A stretch of 64,000 nucleotides of DNA from the NCBI GenBank assembly GCA_002748735.1, contig PDTC01000011.1, forward strand, positions 124,001 to 188,000. Reading direction: 5' to 3'. The stretch comes from Desulfobulbus propionicus. GTDB lineage: Bacteria; Desulfobacterota; Desulfobulbia; Desulfobulbales; Desulfobulbaceae. Under the pieces are notes generated by a model, which had not been told where the DNA came from, ran no database searches, and saw only the letters and a program-made list of their open reading frames with translations. Positions 1 to 8,751 of the stretch are shown piece after piece. Numbering within the stretch: position 1 is the stretch's first letter; each line of letters begins with the position of its first letter. The translations under genes were made by a program, and so were the position numbers.

Positions 1-2560
1 ACTCGTCAGCAGTAGTGGTATTGCCGACTGTGGGCAGGGCTACACTTAAGCCGTCAATGACAATCCCCCGTACTTGATGCTCGGTATGGTTGATATCCAC
101 ATAAAAGGTGACCGTGCCGCCGAACTCCGGGTGTTGCACTGTTGCCGGTGTGGTTTCGCCTGCATCCGAATAGATGGTTCCATAGGTGGACACCGGTTCA
201 ACCGCATAGGAGTTAATGGCAAACGCCACCTTCAGCTGATGATCCTTGTCATGCATGTTTTCAAAGGTGTACCCGTAGGGACGGCCTGCCTCAGCGCTGT
301 CGACCTCGACAGCGCTCACATGATACCCGTCAGCGGGAGTGAAGACAAAGGCAGCATTATCTCCGGCCTCCACCTCGATGGAGTCCTCTACCACCGCCCC
401 TGCAGCGGTATTTTCCACCACCTGTGTTCCATACGCCACCTTTCCGGGGCCAGTGACCTCAACATTGACATAGCTGGTAAACAGGGCCTCAATGGTGTGG
501 TCTGCTAGAACATTACTGAAGGGATACTCATAGGTTGTCAGGTTTTCTCCCTGGATATTCGGCAGGACAGCATCGTCAACAAGGACCTTCGAGATATGAT
601 GTACTTTACCGTTATGGGGCACCTGGCTGCCTATGTCCTCATGGGCGTGGGCGGTAATCTGAAAGACCGTACCACTCCCGTATTCCACCTCCACATACTC
701 ATCTGCCGGGTGAGGATAGATGGTACCAAAGGGTGAAGCCTCAATCACCCTGATCCTCGAGGTGAAAGTGGCCTCCACCAGGAAATCAACGACAACGCCT
801 GGACTGGGCAGGGTGTACGCGTAATACTCCTGCCCGTTGGCAAGGCCTATATCTATGCCGTTCACCCGCAACGAGCTGATATGGTAGCCCGGATCAGCCT
901 GGACGACAAAGGTTGGCGTGGCATTGCGTTCCACCTCGACAGTGGCGGTACCATCGGTCGCGGTAATGGTTGCCCCGAAATGATCCTCCGTGGAGATCAT
1001 GCCGTGGATGGTCGCTGTCATGGTGATCTCATGGTCACCGTTTTCAATGGTGCCGATACCGGTATCGGTAATATCCACCTTATCTGCTGACACCCCCGGG
1101 GAAAGGCCCAGATTGTTCATGGAAACGGTAAAGGTCTCGGGCGGATCCTCATGTATGGCATCCGCTATCGTTGGCACGGAAAACGTGACAGAACCGGGTG
1201 CACCAGTGCTGAAGGTAAGTACCTGTGGCGTATTCTCGTAATCTGTACCGCCGGTGGCTGTACCATCAGTAAACTGAATACCAACCGTAACCCCCCCGGG
1301 AACCTCATGGTCAAGAGTTGCGGTAAACTCGAGATCTTCACCTTCAAGGGCGGTGGCGTCACTTAAGGTAATAGTAGCGGTGTCGTTATCGACGATGGTG
1401 GTCTGGACATTCGAAAAAGCGTCATCAGGGTTAAATATCACCAGGTTTGGAGGTGAAGTAAAGTAAAGCTTCACCGTATACGTTTCCTCTGGTTCAACAG
1501 CCGTGTCGTCTATAATGGGGACAGTCAATGTCATGCTGTTACCGGAATAGTTCACCGTGGTAATCGGCATGAAATCATCACCCGCTGTGGCAGTATCTCC
1601 AGCGAGGGCCTCCGCCTTGACATCCACCACCAGGTTTGCCGAAGGTTCGACAACGGCATCGGTAGAAAGTTCATAGACTGCGGCACCAAGGTTTTCCAGG
1701 ACGCTGGGTGGTCCAGTGAGGGTAAGAGAAGCCTGATCGTCATTGAGGATGGTAAACTCCTTTGGCGTGGAGTCCACATGTAAGAAGGTACCAGAAGGGA
1801 GTCCTGTAATACTCCCCAGGCGCACTTGAAAGGTTTCGTCTCCCTCGACCGCATCATCATCTACCAGCGGGATCTCCACCACAACCGAACCAGCCGTTCC
1901 CGGGTGGTGGACAGAAGTTACAGGGAGATAGTCCCCAGCCCCGGCTGTACCCTCGATAAGCTCGAGCTCGACATCGAACCCGCCCGGTACTAGCACGGGG
2001 TTATCAAGCGTTACAAGGATCGTGCAGGGGCCCATGTCTTCGGGAAACTGGTCTGGTTCAGCAAGATTGCCAGCGTAAACAAGGGAGACAGTTGCGGTGT
2101 CCTGGTCCCGGACAGTGATCACCAGGGGGGTGCCATCGTAATTTACCGGCTCAGTGCCTGACGACGCCGTAACACCTACAATCTCCAGGACCAGCGTTTC
2201 ATCGCCCTCGCCCAGGCCATCTGAAAGGATAGGGATGGTAAACTGCCCGGTTACGGGAGCCGACCCGTCTGATGCCGGTAAGGTCAGTACATAGGGCAGC
2301 CTATTGTCATATTCTGCTGGTGAGAGGGTCGAGTCCGAGCGGGCAGCAATCTGCACCGTAATGTCTCCGGTGCTCCCTCCTCCTGGAAAGGTGCCCAAGG
2401 TCACCTCTACCTCTACTTGGCCTCCTTCTTGCACCGTAAGTGGATTGGTGCTCATTGTCAGGTCGGCGCCTGAGGCAGTGGTCACGGACATCAGCAGCAA
2501 GAAGAGGCTGGCAAATCCAGCGAAAAAAGCCTTGTATTGACGCAGTGTATGTACCTTCAT
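1..2560 (-). CDS. Large secreted Calx-beta repeat protein, C-terminus beyond window (PilY1 position)
   Basis: An open minus-strand frame runs from ATG at 2560, preceded by GGAG, to the left edge without a stop, so only the N-terminal ~853 residues are visible. It starts with a signal peptide (MKVHTLRQYKAFFAG, hydrophobic core, TTASGA). Then come several ~110-residue Calx-beta-like units with the hallmark acidic turns (DDDAVEGDETF, DDTAVEPEETY, ILNDDQAS, IVDNDTAT). The last ~350 residues change to shorter beta repeats with GYHISSLRVNG and ADGYHVSAVEVD, resembling bacterial InlB-B/Flg_new-type repeats. Calx-beta motifs commonly bind calcium in surface adhesins. It is the last gene after fimT-pilW-pilV-pilX, where other type IV pilus clusters carry the tip adhesin PilY1. 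No PilY1 propeller is visible here, so that role is inferred from position only. Confidence 0.85.
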   Translation of the reverse strand, partial: MKVHTLRQYKAFFAGFASLFLLLMSVTTASGADLTMSTNPLTVQEGGQVEVEVTLGTFPGGGSTGDITVQIAARSDSTLSPAEYDNRLPYVLTLPASDGSAPVTGQFTIPILSDGLGEGDETLVLEIVGVTASSGTEPVNYDGTPLVITVRDQDTATVSLVYAGNLAEPDQFPEDMGPCTILVTLDNPVLVPGGFDVELELIEGTAGAGDYLPVTSVHHPGTAGSVVVEIPLVDDDAVEGDETFQVRLGSITGLPSGTFLHVDSTPKEFTILNDDQASLTLTGPPSVLENLGAAVYELSTDAVVEPSANLVVDVKAEALAGDTATAGDDFMPITTVNYSGNSMTLTVPIIDDTAVEPEETYTVKLYFTSPPNLVIFNPDDAFSNVQTTIVDNDTATITLSDATALEGEDLEFTATLDHEVPGGVTVGIQFTDGTATGGTDYENTPQVLTFSTGAPGSVTFSVPTIADAIHEDPPETFTVSMNNLGLSPGVSADKVDITDTGIGTIENGDHEITMTATIHGMISTEDHFGATITATDGTATVEVERNATPTFVVQADPGYHISSLRVNGIDIGLANGQEYYAYTLPSPGVVVDFLVEATFTSRIRVIEASPFGTIYPHPADEYVEVEYGSGTVFQITAHAHEDIGSQVPHNGKVHHISKVLVDDAVLPNIQGENLTTYEYPFSNVLADHTIEALFTSYVNVEVTGPGKVAYGTQVVENTAAGAVVEDSIEVEAGDNAAFVFTPADGYHVSAVEVDSAEAGRPYGYTFENMHDKDHQLKVAFAINSYAVEPVSTYGTIYSDAGETTPATVQHPEFGGTVTFYVDINHTEHQVRGIVIDGLSVALPTVGNTTTADE

Positions 2561-2621
2561 CGTACAACTCCGGTAAAAGGAAAAGATGTTCAACGTTCTT
2601 GAAAAAGAGACATCAGCGCAG

Positions 2622-3203
2622 CTAAAATCGCAGCCTGTAGCCCATTTTAATCAGGGATCGGCCAGCATGAGCCTCTGAAAACCCGTATATCCCGTAATCG
2701 TAGACCCTGCTCGCGCCGAGGGCCAGGGAGTCACCACTGGAGATCGGCTTCTGAGACACCAGCCGGTACGTGTTACCCGTTCCATCAACGGCCGAAGTAG
2801 CAGCAAAATCGGCCCCGTCAACAGTGTTATCTGTGGCGCCGCCGCCACTACCGTCAATATTGAGGAGATCATTGTCCGGGTCCGTAGAGTCGGCAGGCTT
2901 GAGCAGATTGACGGTGGGACTGGTTCCCGAAGGGACCAGCCCTGCGAGACAGTCTGCCGGGTCAGGATCAGCTGAGGTGCAGGTATTATGCATGATCTGC
3001 ACGGCCTCAACTGCTCCGGATTCGGCAAGAAAGAAGTCCTTTTGAAAAATGGCCTCACTGCGCACCATGGTCTTCTCGGAGTTGGTGGTGTGCGTGGCCA
3101 TCAGCGCCACAAAGGTGAGGAGCATCAGGATCAACAGGGCAGAGACAAGAGCCGCGCCCTCCTCGTTACCCATATGCTGCAATGCCTGGCTATACAGTCT
3201 CAT
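2622..3203 (-). CDS. pilX: PilX-like minor pilin / pilus assembly protein
   Basis: 193 residues. The N-terminus (GNEEGAALVSALLILMLL, then a hydrophobic stretch and THTTNSEKTMVRSE) matches the PilX N-terminal type: a charged segment, one membrane helix, and a following amphipathic helix with conserved Asn/Glu, but without the classical G/FTLIE prepilin motif. The remainder is a periplasmic domain with two Cys (NTCTS, DPADCLA) that could pair. It lies 9 bp after pilV in the fimT-pilW-pilV-pilX order, which is the usual minor-pilin order, and a GAGG site precedes the ATG. In other species PilX primes pilus assembly together with the other minor pilins. Confidence 0.85.
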   Translation of the reverse strand: MRLYSQALQHMGNEEGAALVSALLILMLLTFVALMATHTTNSEKTMVRSEAIFQKDFFLAESGAVEAVQIMHNTCTSADPDPADCLAGLVPSGTSPTVNLLKPADSTDPDNDLLNIDGSGGGATDNTVDGADFAATSAVDGTGNTYRLVSQKPISSGDSLALGASRVYDYGIYGFSEAHAGRSLIKMGYRLRF

Positions 3204-3212
3204 AGATATACC

Positions 3213-3641
3213 TCAGAAAACGTCTTGCGCCCTGGTGAAATCAACCCGGGCCAGTTCGTCATTGCCCCAGCGGACAAACACGTGGACCAGTCTGGTATTG
3301 CGGATGGCTGCGGTATTATCGACGACATCCCACTCAACGGTGTAGGGCCCCTGGGTGACGAGGTGACCATCTCCTGTGACGGTCGGATCTCCCTGAACAG
3401 TCATGTCAGCGGCGGTGTAGTCGGCAGACAAAAGCCGCTCCACCTGATCCATGGCCCAAACATAGGAGGCTGTCGTTCGTTTCGAATCGTTGTTGCGCAC
3501 CGCATCCCTGGTCTGCAGGCCAACAATAGCAATAATACCGATCCCAAAAATGGCCATGGCTATCGCCACCTCGATAAGGGTAAACCCTGCCTGGTTTCCC
3601 CTGGTGCCAGCGCCGTGCAGCCTCTTGTTTCCTCTAGACAT
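3213..3641 (-). CDS. pilV: Type IV pilus minor pilin PilV
   Basis: 142 residues. A basic leader ends in NQAG followed by FTLIEVAIAMAIFGIGIIA, the prepilin peptidase (PilD) cleavage motif G/F with Glu at +5 and a single hydrophobic helix that anchors the pilin before assembly. The small globular part (TTASYVWAMDQVERL, later VEWDVVDN and FVRWGNDE) is typical of PilV/GspI-like minor pilins. It sits between pilW (18 bp upstream) and pilX (9 bp downstream) and is almost certainly co-transcribed with them. Confidence 0.9.
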   Translation of the reverse strand: MSRGNKRLHGAGTRGNQAGFTLIEVAIAMAIFGIGIIAIVGLQTRDAVRNNDSKRTTASYVWAMDQVERLLSADYTAADMTVQGDPTVTGDGHLVTQGPYTVEWDVVDNTAAIRNTRLVHVFVRWGNDELARVDFTRAQDVF

Positions 3642-3659
3642 AACGTTTCCCTTTAAGGA

Positions 3660-4370
3660 TCAGGAGTTACGAATGAACACCCGAAAGGTCTGTTCCTGGA
3701 CCTGGGCACCTGCATCTATTCTCGCAGGGTTCTCTACCCTGGCCCTGAGGCGCACATCCACATAGCTGATACGGTCAAGGACAGGGGTGGCATTCAGGGT
3801 TGCCGGTAACAGCTCGTTATCACTGGCATCAAAATACCTGAACTGCAACTCTGTGACATTGGCGAGAAGCGGCTGACCACCGCCACCGGTATCGCGGCGC
3901 AGGCAGCCGAGCGTCGTGTCCCCGGAATTGAGGACCGCTCCAACTCCGCCAGAAAGGCAGTCGTCATTGGTCCGGTAATAGGCAATGCTCTCGTTGGCAT
4001 CATCGGCATCCCCATCGGGCATAAACAGGGCGTCATCATCTGTTCCGTCCCCATCGGTATCAATACCGTCGATATCACGGGTGAAATGGATGGAGTTGGC
4101 ATCCGTGTTCAACTCATCGGCGCTGTCGGTCTGAAAACCGATGCGCTGCAGATTGTGCGGATTTGTCCCTGCAGAGCGGAGTTCATCGACGAGCAGATTC
4201 TTGACGGCCCGCATGTCCTGGTTCAGTGACATCATCTGCTCCTGGATCGTGGCGCTGCGGTTCGTTGCCGTAAACATCTGGACGACACCCGTCAGCACCA
4301 TGCCGAGGACGGCCATGGCAATCATCACCTCAATCAGAGTAAAGCCGCCCTGCTGCTGTACAGTTCTCAT
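3660..4370 (-). CDS. pilW: Type IV pilus minor pilin PilW with Asp-rich loop
   Basis: 236 residues from the ATG at 4370, which overlaps the fimT stop as ATGA and has GAGG five bases upstream; a GTG six bases earlier is less well placed. The prepilin motif is QQGG/FTLIEVMIAMAVLGMVL. After the helix a long alpha segment leads into a C-terminal beta domain (ELQFRYFDASDN, SYVDVRLRARVEN) typical of PilW/GspJ-like proteins. The middle carries a very acidic stretch (DGIDTDGDGTDDD, then PDGDADDAN) resembling thrombospondin type-3 calcium loops. Translational coupling to fimT is suggested by the overlap. Confidence 0.9.
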   Translation of the reverse strand: MRTVQQQGGFTLIEVMIAMAVLGMVLTGVVQMFTATNRSATIQEQMMSLNQDMRAVKNLLVDELRSAGTNPHNLQRIGFQTDSADELNTDANSIHFTRDIDGIDTDGDGTDDDALFMPDGDADDANESIAYYRTNDDCLSGGVGAVLNSGDTTLGCLRRDTGGGGQPLLANVTELQFRYFDASDNELLPATLNATPVLDRISYVDVRLRARVENPARIDAGAQVQEQTFRVFIRNS

Positions 4371-4822
4371 AGCCACCTCACATCGACACGACCAACAATA
4401 TTCATAACAATATCAGCACCCGGTTTGTCAGGATGCCTGACGGAAAGCGTTCCCGGGGAGCCGGGCCCTCGGGGAGAAAAGGTGAAATTGGCTACGCTGG
4501 AGCTCAGGGTTACGCGGCGGCTGTCTTCAAAATCGCGGCTGCGATGCACAACCCAGTTGGCCGAGTTCATCACCTGGTCGCCATCCTCAATGATATAACT
4601 GTCAATCCCGGTGATGGTTACCCGGCACTGTCGCCGAGTCTCTGTGGCCCGCATCTTTGCCATATTCAGATCCCGCTGCAGTTGGGAAACGACCTCGCGC
4701 ACGACATAGCCACTTTTCCACTGGAGATAGGCGGGGATGGCAATGGCTGTCATCACCCCAACAATGGCCACGGCAATCAAGAGCTCTACAAGGCTGAAAC
4801 CCGCCTGTCTGTTTGTCTTCAT
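4367..4822 (-). CDS. fimT: Type IV pilus minor pilin FimT/GspH-like
   Basis: 151 residues from the second ATG (4822), which lies seven bases behind a strong GAGGAGG; the ATG at 4828 is too close to that site. The leader MKTNRQAG is followed by FSLVELLIAVAIVGVMTAIAIPAY, a standard prepilin motif. The rest (QLQRDLNMAKMRATETRRQCRV, SRRVTLSSSVANFTFSPRGPGSPGTLSV) matches the GspH/FimT fold. It is the first gene of the minor pilin operon, preceded by a sigma-54 promoter and 214 bp from pilR. Confidence 0.9.
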   Translation of the reverse strand: MKTNRQAGFSLVELLIAVAIVGVMTAIAIPAYLQWKSGYVVREVVSQLQRDLNMAKMRATETRRQCRVTITGIDSYIIEDGDQVMNSANWVVHRSRDFEDSRRVTLSSSVANFTFSPRGPGSPGTLSVRHPDKPGADIVMNIVGRVDVRWL

Positions 4823-4861
4823 ACACATTCCTCCTCAGCGACATCGCATCTCTCTTTGCTC

Positions 4862-4878
4862 AAGCAAATATCGCGCCT
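4862..4878 (-). promoter_or_regulatory. Sigma-54 (-24/-12) promoter of the minor pilin operon
   Basis: On the minus strand the bases read AGGCGCGATATTTGCTT. GG at 4877-4876 and GC at 4865-4864 are exactly ten bases apart, with TTTGCTT at -12, close to the consensus TGGCAC-N5-TTGCW. The transcription start would lie near 4852, leaving a ~30-base leader with the fimT ribosome binding site. The neighbouring PilR-type activator carries an intact GAFTGA loop for sigma-54 contact. Confidence 0.75.
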
Positions 4879-5035
4879 GATAAGCCTCTCTGGCCTTTTT
4901 ACCTTAAAAATCCATGAATTTCAGGGGAATACACCAAAGAATAAAAGCGGGACTTTTCCAGGACAAGGCCCCTGCTGCCGTAAAAACTAAAAAAAGTTAC
5001 TATGGCCAGCGGCAACTATTAAAAAAGTTAACACC

Positions 5036-6439
5036 TCACGATTCATCTTGGCCACCGATGCCATACTCCCTGATCTTGGACAACAGAGAGGGGTAGCTCA
5101 ACTCCAGTAACTCAGAGGCCCGTTTTTTATTGTTACCAGTGGCCTCAAGGGCCCGGGTGATCAAGCGCCGTTCAACGACCTGCCGCGCCTTCTTGATGGA
5201 ATAGCCGCCAAGGATGTCGTCGAGGCGGCGCCCTTCGTGCCCGCCGCCCAGGGTCTTGGGCAGGTTTTCCGGGAGGATGACCCCCTTTTCAGCCATGATC
5301 ACGGCCCGCTCCATGACGTTTTCCAATTCACGGACATTGCCTGGCCAGTGGTAACCTGTCAGCCTGGCCATGGCTGCCGGTGCAATCCCGGTGACAGAGA
5401 TATCCATGCGGGCGGCAAAGCGCTGGAGAAAATGCTCGGCAAGCAGGGAAATATCGCCATCACGCTCACGCAGCGGCGGCAGGTGCAGACGGATGACATT
5501 GAGCCGGTAAAACAGGTCCTCACGGAAAGAGCGGTCTTTCACGGCCTGCTCCAAGTTCACGGAGGTGGCTGCCAAAACCCGGATATCCACACCTTCGGGA
5601 GTACCTGCGCCAACAGGCTGTATTTCGTTTTCCTGAAGAACACGCAGCAGTTTCACCTGCATGGCAGGCGGCAGTTCACCTATCTCGTCAAGCAGGAGGG
5701 TGCCACCGTGGGCCTCCCGGAACAGCCCGGCTTTATCCCGGTCAGCCCCGGTAAAGGCGCCCTTGACATACCCAAACAGCTCACTCTCGATAAGGGTCTC
5801 CGGCAGACTGCCGCAGTTGACCGCGACAAAGGGGCCGGAGCTGCGCGGACTCAGCTGGTGAATGCCCCTGGCCACCAGCTCCTTGCCGGTGCCGCTCTCC
5901 CCGGTAATCAGGACAGTAGCCGGGTGCGGCGCTGCCTTACCGGCAAGGGTGAAGATCTCCTGCATGGCCTTGCTGGCGCCGACCATGCCGCCCAACCCAG
6001 ACCTGCCCTCCAGGTCGGCCAGACGATTCCTGAGGGTGCGAACGTTACGCCGCAGCTCCTCGCGCTCCTCTGCCTTTTTCAGGGTCAGCAGAATCTCATC
6101 AGGCTTGAATGGCTTGGAAATATAGTCATAGGCACCACTCTTCATGGCCTGGAGGGCGATATCCACCGAGCCAAAGGCCGACATCATGATAATGGTGGCA
6201 CCGCACTCCCGGGCCACAGCCTCTTCGAGAAAGGTCAACCCGTCCATACCGGGCATGCGGATGTCACAGAGGATAAAGTGATAGTCATGCTCCAGGGCTG
6301 CGAGGGCAGCACGCCCGTCCGGCAGGGCCTCGGCCTGGTAGCCAAACCCCTCAAGCATGGCGCAGAGCATGTGCCGCATGTTCTCTTCGTCGTCAATAAC
6401 AAGGACCCGTTTTTTCTCGTTCATGGCCTGGGGTTGCAA
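5036..6439 (-). CDS. pilR: Sigma-54-dependent response regulator PilR
   Basis: 467 residues with three domains in the NtrC order. The receiver (residues ~9-125) has the acidic pair DD16-17, the phospho-acceptor Asp59 in CDIRMPGMDG and Lys in SKPFKP. The AAA+ domain (~155-390) has Walker A GESGTGKE, the sigma-54 contact loop GAFTGA and Walker B GGTLLLDEIGELP. The C-terminus holds a Fis-type helix-turn-helix (ATGNNKKRASELLELS). It lies 28 bp after the sensor kinase and between two operons with -24/-12 promoters (pilA and fimT), which makes PilR the most likely identity. An internal Met6 is an alternative start. Confidence 0.92.
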   Translation of the reverse strand: MQPQAMNEKKRVLVIDDEENMRHMLCAMLEGFGYQAEALPDGRAALAALEHDYHFILCDIRMPGMDGLTFLEEAVARECGATIIMMSAFGSVDIALQAMKSGAYDYISKPFKPDEILLTLKKAEEREELRRNVRTLRNRLADLEGRSGLGGMVGASKAMQEIFTLAGKAAPHPATVLITGESGTGKELVARGIHQLSPRSSGPFVAVNCGSLPETLIESELFGYVKGAFTGADRDKAGLFREAHGGTLLLDEIGELPPAMQVKLLRVLQENEIQPVGAGTPEGVDIRVLAATSVNLEQAVKDRSFREDLFYRLNVIRLHLPPLRERDGDISLLAEHFLQRFAARMDISVTGIAPAAMARLTGYHWPGNVRELENVMERAVIMAEKGVILPENLPKTLGGGHEGRRLDDILGGYSIKKARQVVERRLITRALEATGNNKKRASELLELSYPSLLSKIREYGIGGQDES

Positions 6440-6467
6440 ACGTCAAAAGATTGAAAAGAGATCCCCA

Positions 6468-7994
6468 TCATCTGGTAGCCGCCAGGGTTGACGCCGAGGC
6501 ATTGCTGGCAGCTGGAGCCGATGATGGAGCACACTGCAGGGTGATGCTGACCTCAGCACCGCCATCGCGGTGGTTAGCGATGGCCAGGTCGCCACCCATG
6601 GACTCAAGCATTGACAGGGAAATGGACAGGCCAAGGCCTGTGCCGCGCCCCGGCTCCTTGGTGGTAAAAAACGGATCAAACAGGTTGTCCAGGTCTTCAT
6701 CATCGATACCCGGCCCGTTGTCCCGGATCTGCAGCAGCAGCCTTGCCGGTTCCTGCCCATCCATGCGTGAGCTGTGTATAACTATTCTACCACCACCCTG
6801 GGGATACATGTCCTGAATCGCATCTGCGGCATTAAGCAGGACGTTCAGGAGAACCTGCCGCAGCTGCTCAGCATCGCCGATCACCAGGTCAGGTCCGGAT
6901 TCCAGGTGCATGTCGATGTCAATTGCCCTCATGACAGGTTGCGGTGCCAACAGGGAAATTGCTGCCCTGACGACCTCGCCCAGGGAAAGCGGGGTCTGCT
7001 GCCCCGCCCTGACCCGGGCAAAATCGAGGAGTTCCCGGAGCAGCCCGCCGATCCTGTCCAGTTCCTGCTGCATACGGGCAAGAAAGTCGGCCCGTTCATC
7101 TGCAGAAACATCGGTTTGTTGCAACAGCCCCACATACCCCTGAACAATACCCACCGGGTTGCCGATCTCATGGGCAAGCCCGGAGGCGAGCCGCCCCACT
7201 GAGGCCAGTTTCTCGGCGCGGATCATCTGAGCCCGGGTATCCACCAGTTCCTGATTGGCTGTTTCCAGCCGTTTCAGCTGTGCTTCCAGCTCCTGCCTGT
7301 CCTTTTTCACCCTGTCGAGCATCTGGGTGACAGACTCCTCGAGCTGATCGAGTTCGCCCCCACTGTGCAGGGGTAAAAACGGCACACCATACCGGTCACT
7401 GTAGGCGCCGGCCATGGTAACCATCTGCTCCAGAGGGCGGAACAGCAGATGGTAGAGGCGAAGAAACCCAATGATCGTAAGCACCAGCACGTTGACCAGG
7501 GCCAGGGTCAACAGGTACGGCAGCACCTGCTGCACCGGTGCATACACCGGGCCAAGTCCACTCTGGAGACGAACAGGTGCAGGTGTGCCCGTACGGTCAA
7601 CAACGGGAACGACAAGCTGAACCTCGCGGCCCACCGGCAGTAGCCCCAGCCATTGATGCCCAACAACCTGTCGTCGTTCTTCAGTGGCCAAGGGGGCGGC
7701 CTTGAGCAAGCTACGACATGCAGCTGTGGTGCCGAACAGCAAGCGGGCCGGCTGATTCTCAACGTACTGCACAGCGCAGTCCCCCTCATGGAGCACCTCG
7801 CCGAGCAGCCGGGCAAGCTCTTCTTCGGCGCTACCTGCTCCCTGGACATGGACGATCCCGCTGAGCCTGTCAGCATGGAGCTGCACCAGACTGCGCTGCC
7901 AGAAGACCACCAAGACGGCAAAGGTCAGCGCTGTTGCCAGCAGGAGGAGGGTGGCCAGCATCAAAGAGGCCTGCAGTTTTCCGCGATACACCAT
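6468..7994 (-). CDS. pilS: Sensor histidine kinase, PilS-like
   Basis: 508 residues. The topology is one helix at residues ~9-31, a periplasmic sensor region to ~155, a second helix at ~157-180, a linker and coiled coil (~215-260), the HisKA dimerisation helix with phospho-acceptor His275 (SGLAHEIGNP), and the ATPase domain with N box (LLNVLLNAADAIQ), G1 (DNGPGI), F box (FDPFFTTK) and G2 (GRGTGLGLS). Two helices flanking a periplasmic loop differ from the six-helix PilS of Pseudomonas, so the ligand may differ. It is read together with pilR and divergent from pilA, the classic pilS-pilR/pilA arrangement. Confidence 0.88.
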   Translation of the reverse strand: MVYRGKLQASLMLATLLLLATALTFAVLVVFWQRSLVQLHADRLSGIVHVQGAGSAEEELARLLGEVLHEGDCAVQYVENQPARLLFGTTAACRSLLKAAPLATEERRQVVGHQWLGLLPVGREVQLVVPVVDRTGTPAPVRLQSGLGPVYAPVQQVLPYLLTLALVNVLVLTIIGFLRLYHLLFRPLEQMVTMAGAYSDRYGVPFLPLHSGGELDQLEESVTQMLDRVKKDRQELEAQLKRLETANQELVDTRAQMIRAEKLASVGRLASGLAHEIGNPVGIVQGYVGLLQQTDVSADERADFLARMQQELDRIGGLLRELLDFARVRAGQQTPLSLGEVVRAAISLLAPQPVMRAIDIDMHLESGPDLVIGDAEQLRQVLLNVLLNAADAIQDMYPQGGGRIVIHSSRMDGQEPARLLLQIRDNGPGIDDEDLDNLFDPFFTTKEPGRGTGLGLSISLSMLESMGGDLAIANHRDGGAEVSITLQCAPSSAPAASNASASTLAATR

Positions 7995-8190
7995 AGTCTA
8001 TGCCCCGGTGAGGTGAGGACCCGAAAGCCAGCAGGTGACAAAATTTGTCAACCAGTTCCCTAAAAATGTCACCTCATGGCTGGCAAGCAAGCTCTTCCTG
8101 CCGGGCTATCTTTGTGGGTCAAAAAAAAGAAAACAAAAAAACCTTTTTATGTTCAAAGGTTAGCATAAAAAAAAATGACAGGCAAACAAA

Positions 8191-8207
8191 TTGGTACGGT
8201 GAGTGCA
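8191..8207 (+). promoter_or_regulatory. Sigma-54 (-24/-12) promoter of pilA
   Basis: The bases TTGGTACGGTGAGTGCA place GG (8193-8194) and GC (8205-8206) ten bases apart, with TGG at -24 and TGCA at -12. The transcription start is expected near 8218, giving a ~65-base leader. Together with the adjacent PilSR genes this is the standard control of a type IVa pilin gene. The AT-rich stretch 8120-8180 just upstream may hold the PilR binding sites, but I cannot identify individual sites. Confidence 0.82.
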
Positions 8208-8282
8208 ACAATAGCGGCATGACTGCTACGGCAATTTTTGCCTAACAATTTACCAACAACATATGTAACAGGAGAAATGACC

Positions 8283-8672
8283 ATGCTGAAAAAAATGCGA
8301 CTCAACAACCAAAAAGGCTTTACCCTGATCGAGCTGATGATCGTCATCGCCATCATCGGTATCCTGGCGGCCATCGCCATCCCCAACTTCATCTCTTACC
8401 GTGACAAGGCCTACTGCTCGGCAGCTCAGTCTGATGTCCAGACCGTCATGGGCGCCATTGCTGATTACTTTGCCGATCCCGAAAATGTTACTGTCAGCAA
8501 GGCTAGTCTTAACGCTCAAAAAGGATTCACAGACGGCTCAGGTGGTTCACTTTCCAATGACAATACCTACACCCTTACCGCGACAGGAGGTACAAATCCT
8601 GGGTACAGGGTAACGGTCACCGATGCAACGAATCGTTGCCCGAACTTTGACACCGTAAGCGAAGTTCTGTAA
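8283..8672 (+). CDS. pilA: Type IVa major pilin PilA
   Basis: 129 residues from the ATG at 8283, which has GGAG eight bases upstream; the ATG at 8277 is only two bases from it. A 12-residue leader ending in Gly precedes [18 protein letters not shown], so the mature pilin has 117 residues with Phe1 and Glu5. Mature positions Phe24, Tyr27, Tyr32 and Phe51 match the aromatic positions of Geobacter PilA, with Tyr50 in addition. Two cysteines (AYCSAA at mature 33, and TNRCPNF near the C-terminus) are placed to form the D-region disulfide. The distal domain is Thr/Ser/Gly-rich. The gene stands alone between a sigma-54 promoter and a strong terminator. Confidence 0.95.
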   Translation: MLKKMRLNNQKGFTLIELMIVIAIIGILAAIAIPNFISYRDKAYCSAAQSDVQTVMGAIADYFADPENVTVSKASLNAQKGFTDGSGGSLSNDNTYTLTATGGTNPGYRVTVTDATNRCPNFDTVSEVL

Positions 8673-8693
8673 TCTTCGAAATATCACCTCTTC

Positions 8694-8735
8694 AGGCAAG
8701 CCAGGCCTCCATGGTCTGGCTTGCCTTTCTTGCTC
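8694..8735 (+). terminator. Rho-independent terminator after pilA
   Basis: AGGCAAGCCAG (8694-8704) pairs with CTGGCTTGCCT (8716-8726) around an 11-base loop and is followed by a T-rich run. It lies 21 bases after the pilA stop and would separate the abundant pilin transcript from the glycosyltransferase genes. Confidence 0.85.
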
Positions 8736-8751
8736 ATCCCCACCAACAACC

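Noticed and set aside
5237-6454. Long plus-strand open frame (405 codons) opposite pilR
   Set aside because: It lies fully antisense to a complete NtrC-type regulator and has no recognisable domain; a high-GC shadow frame.
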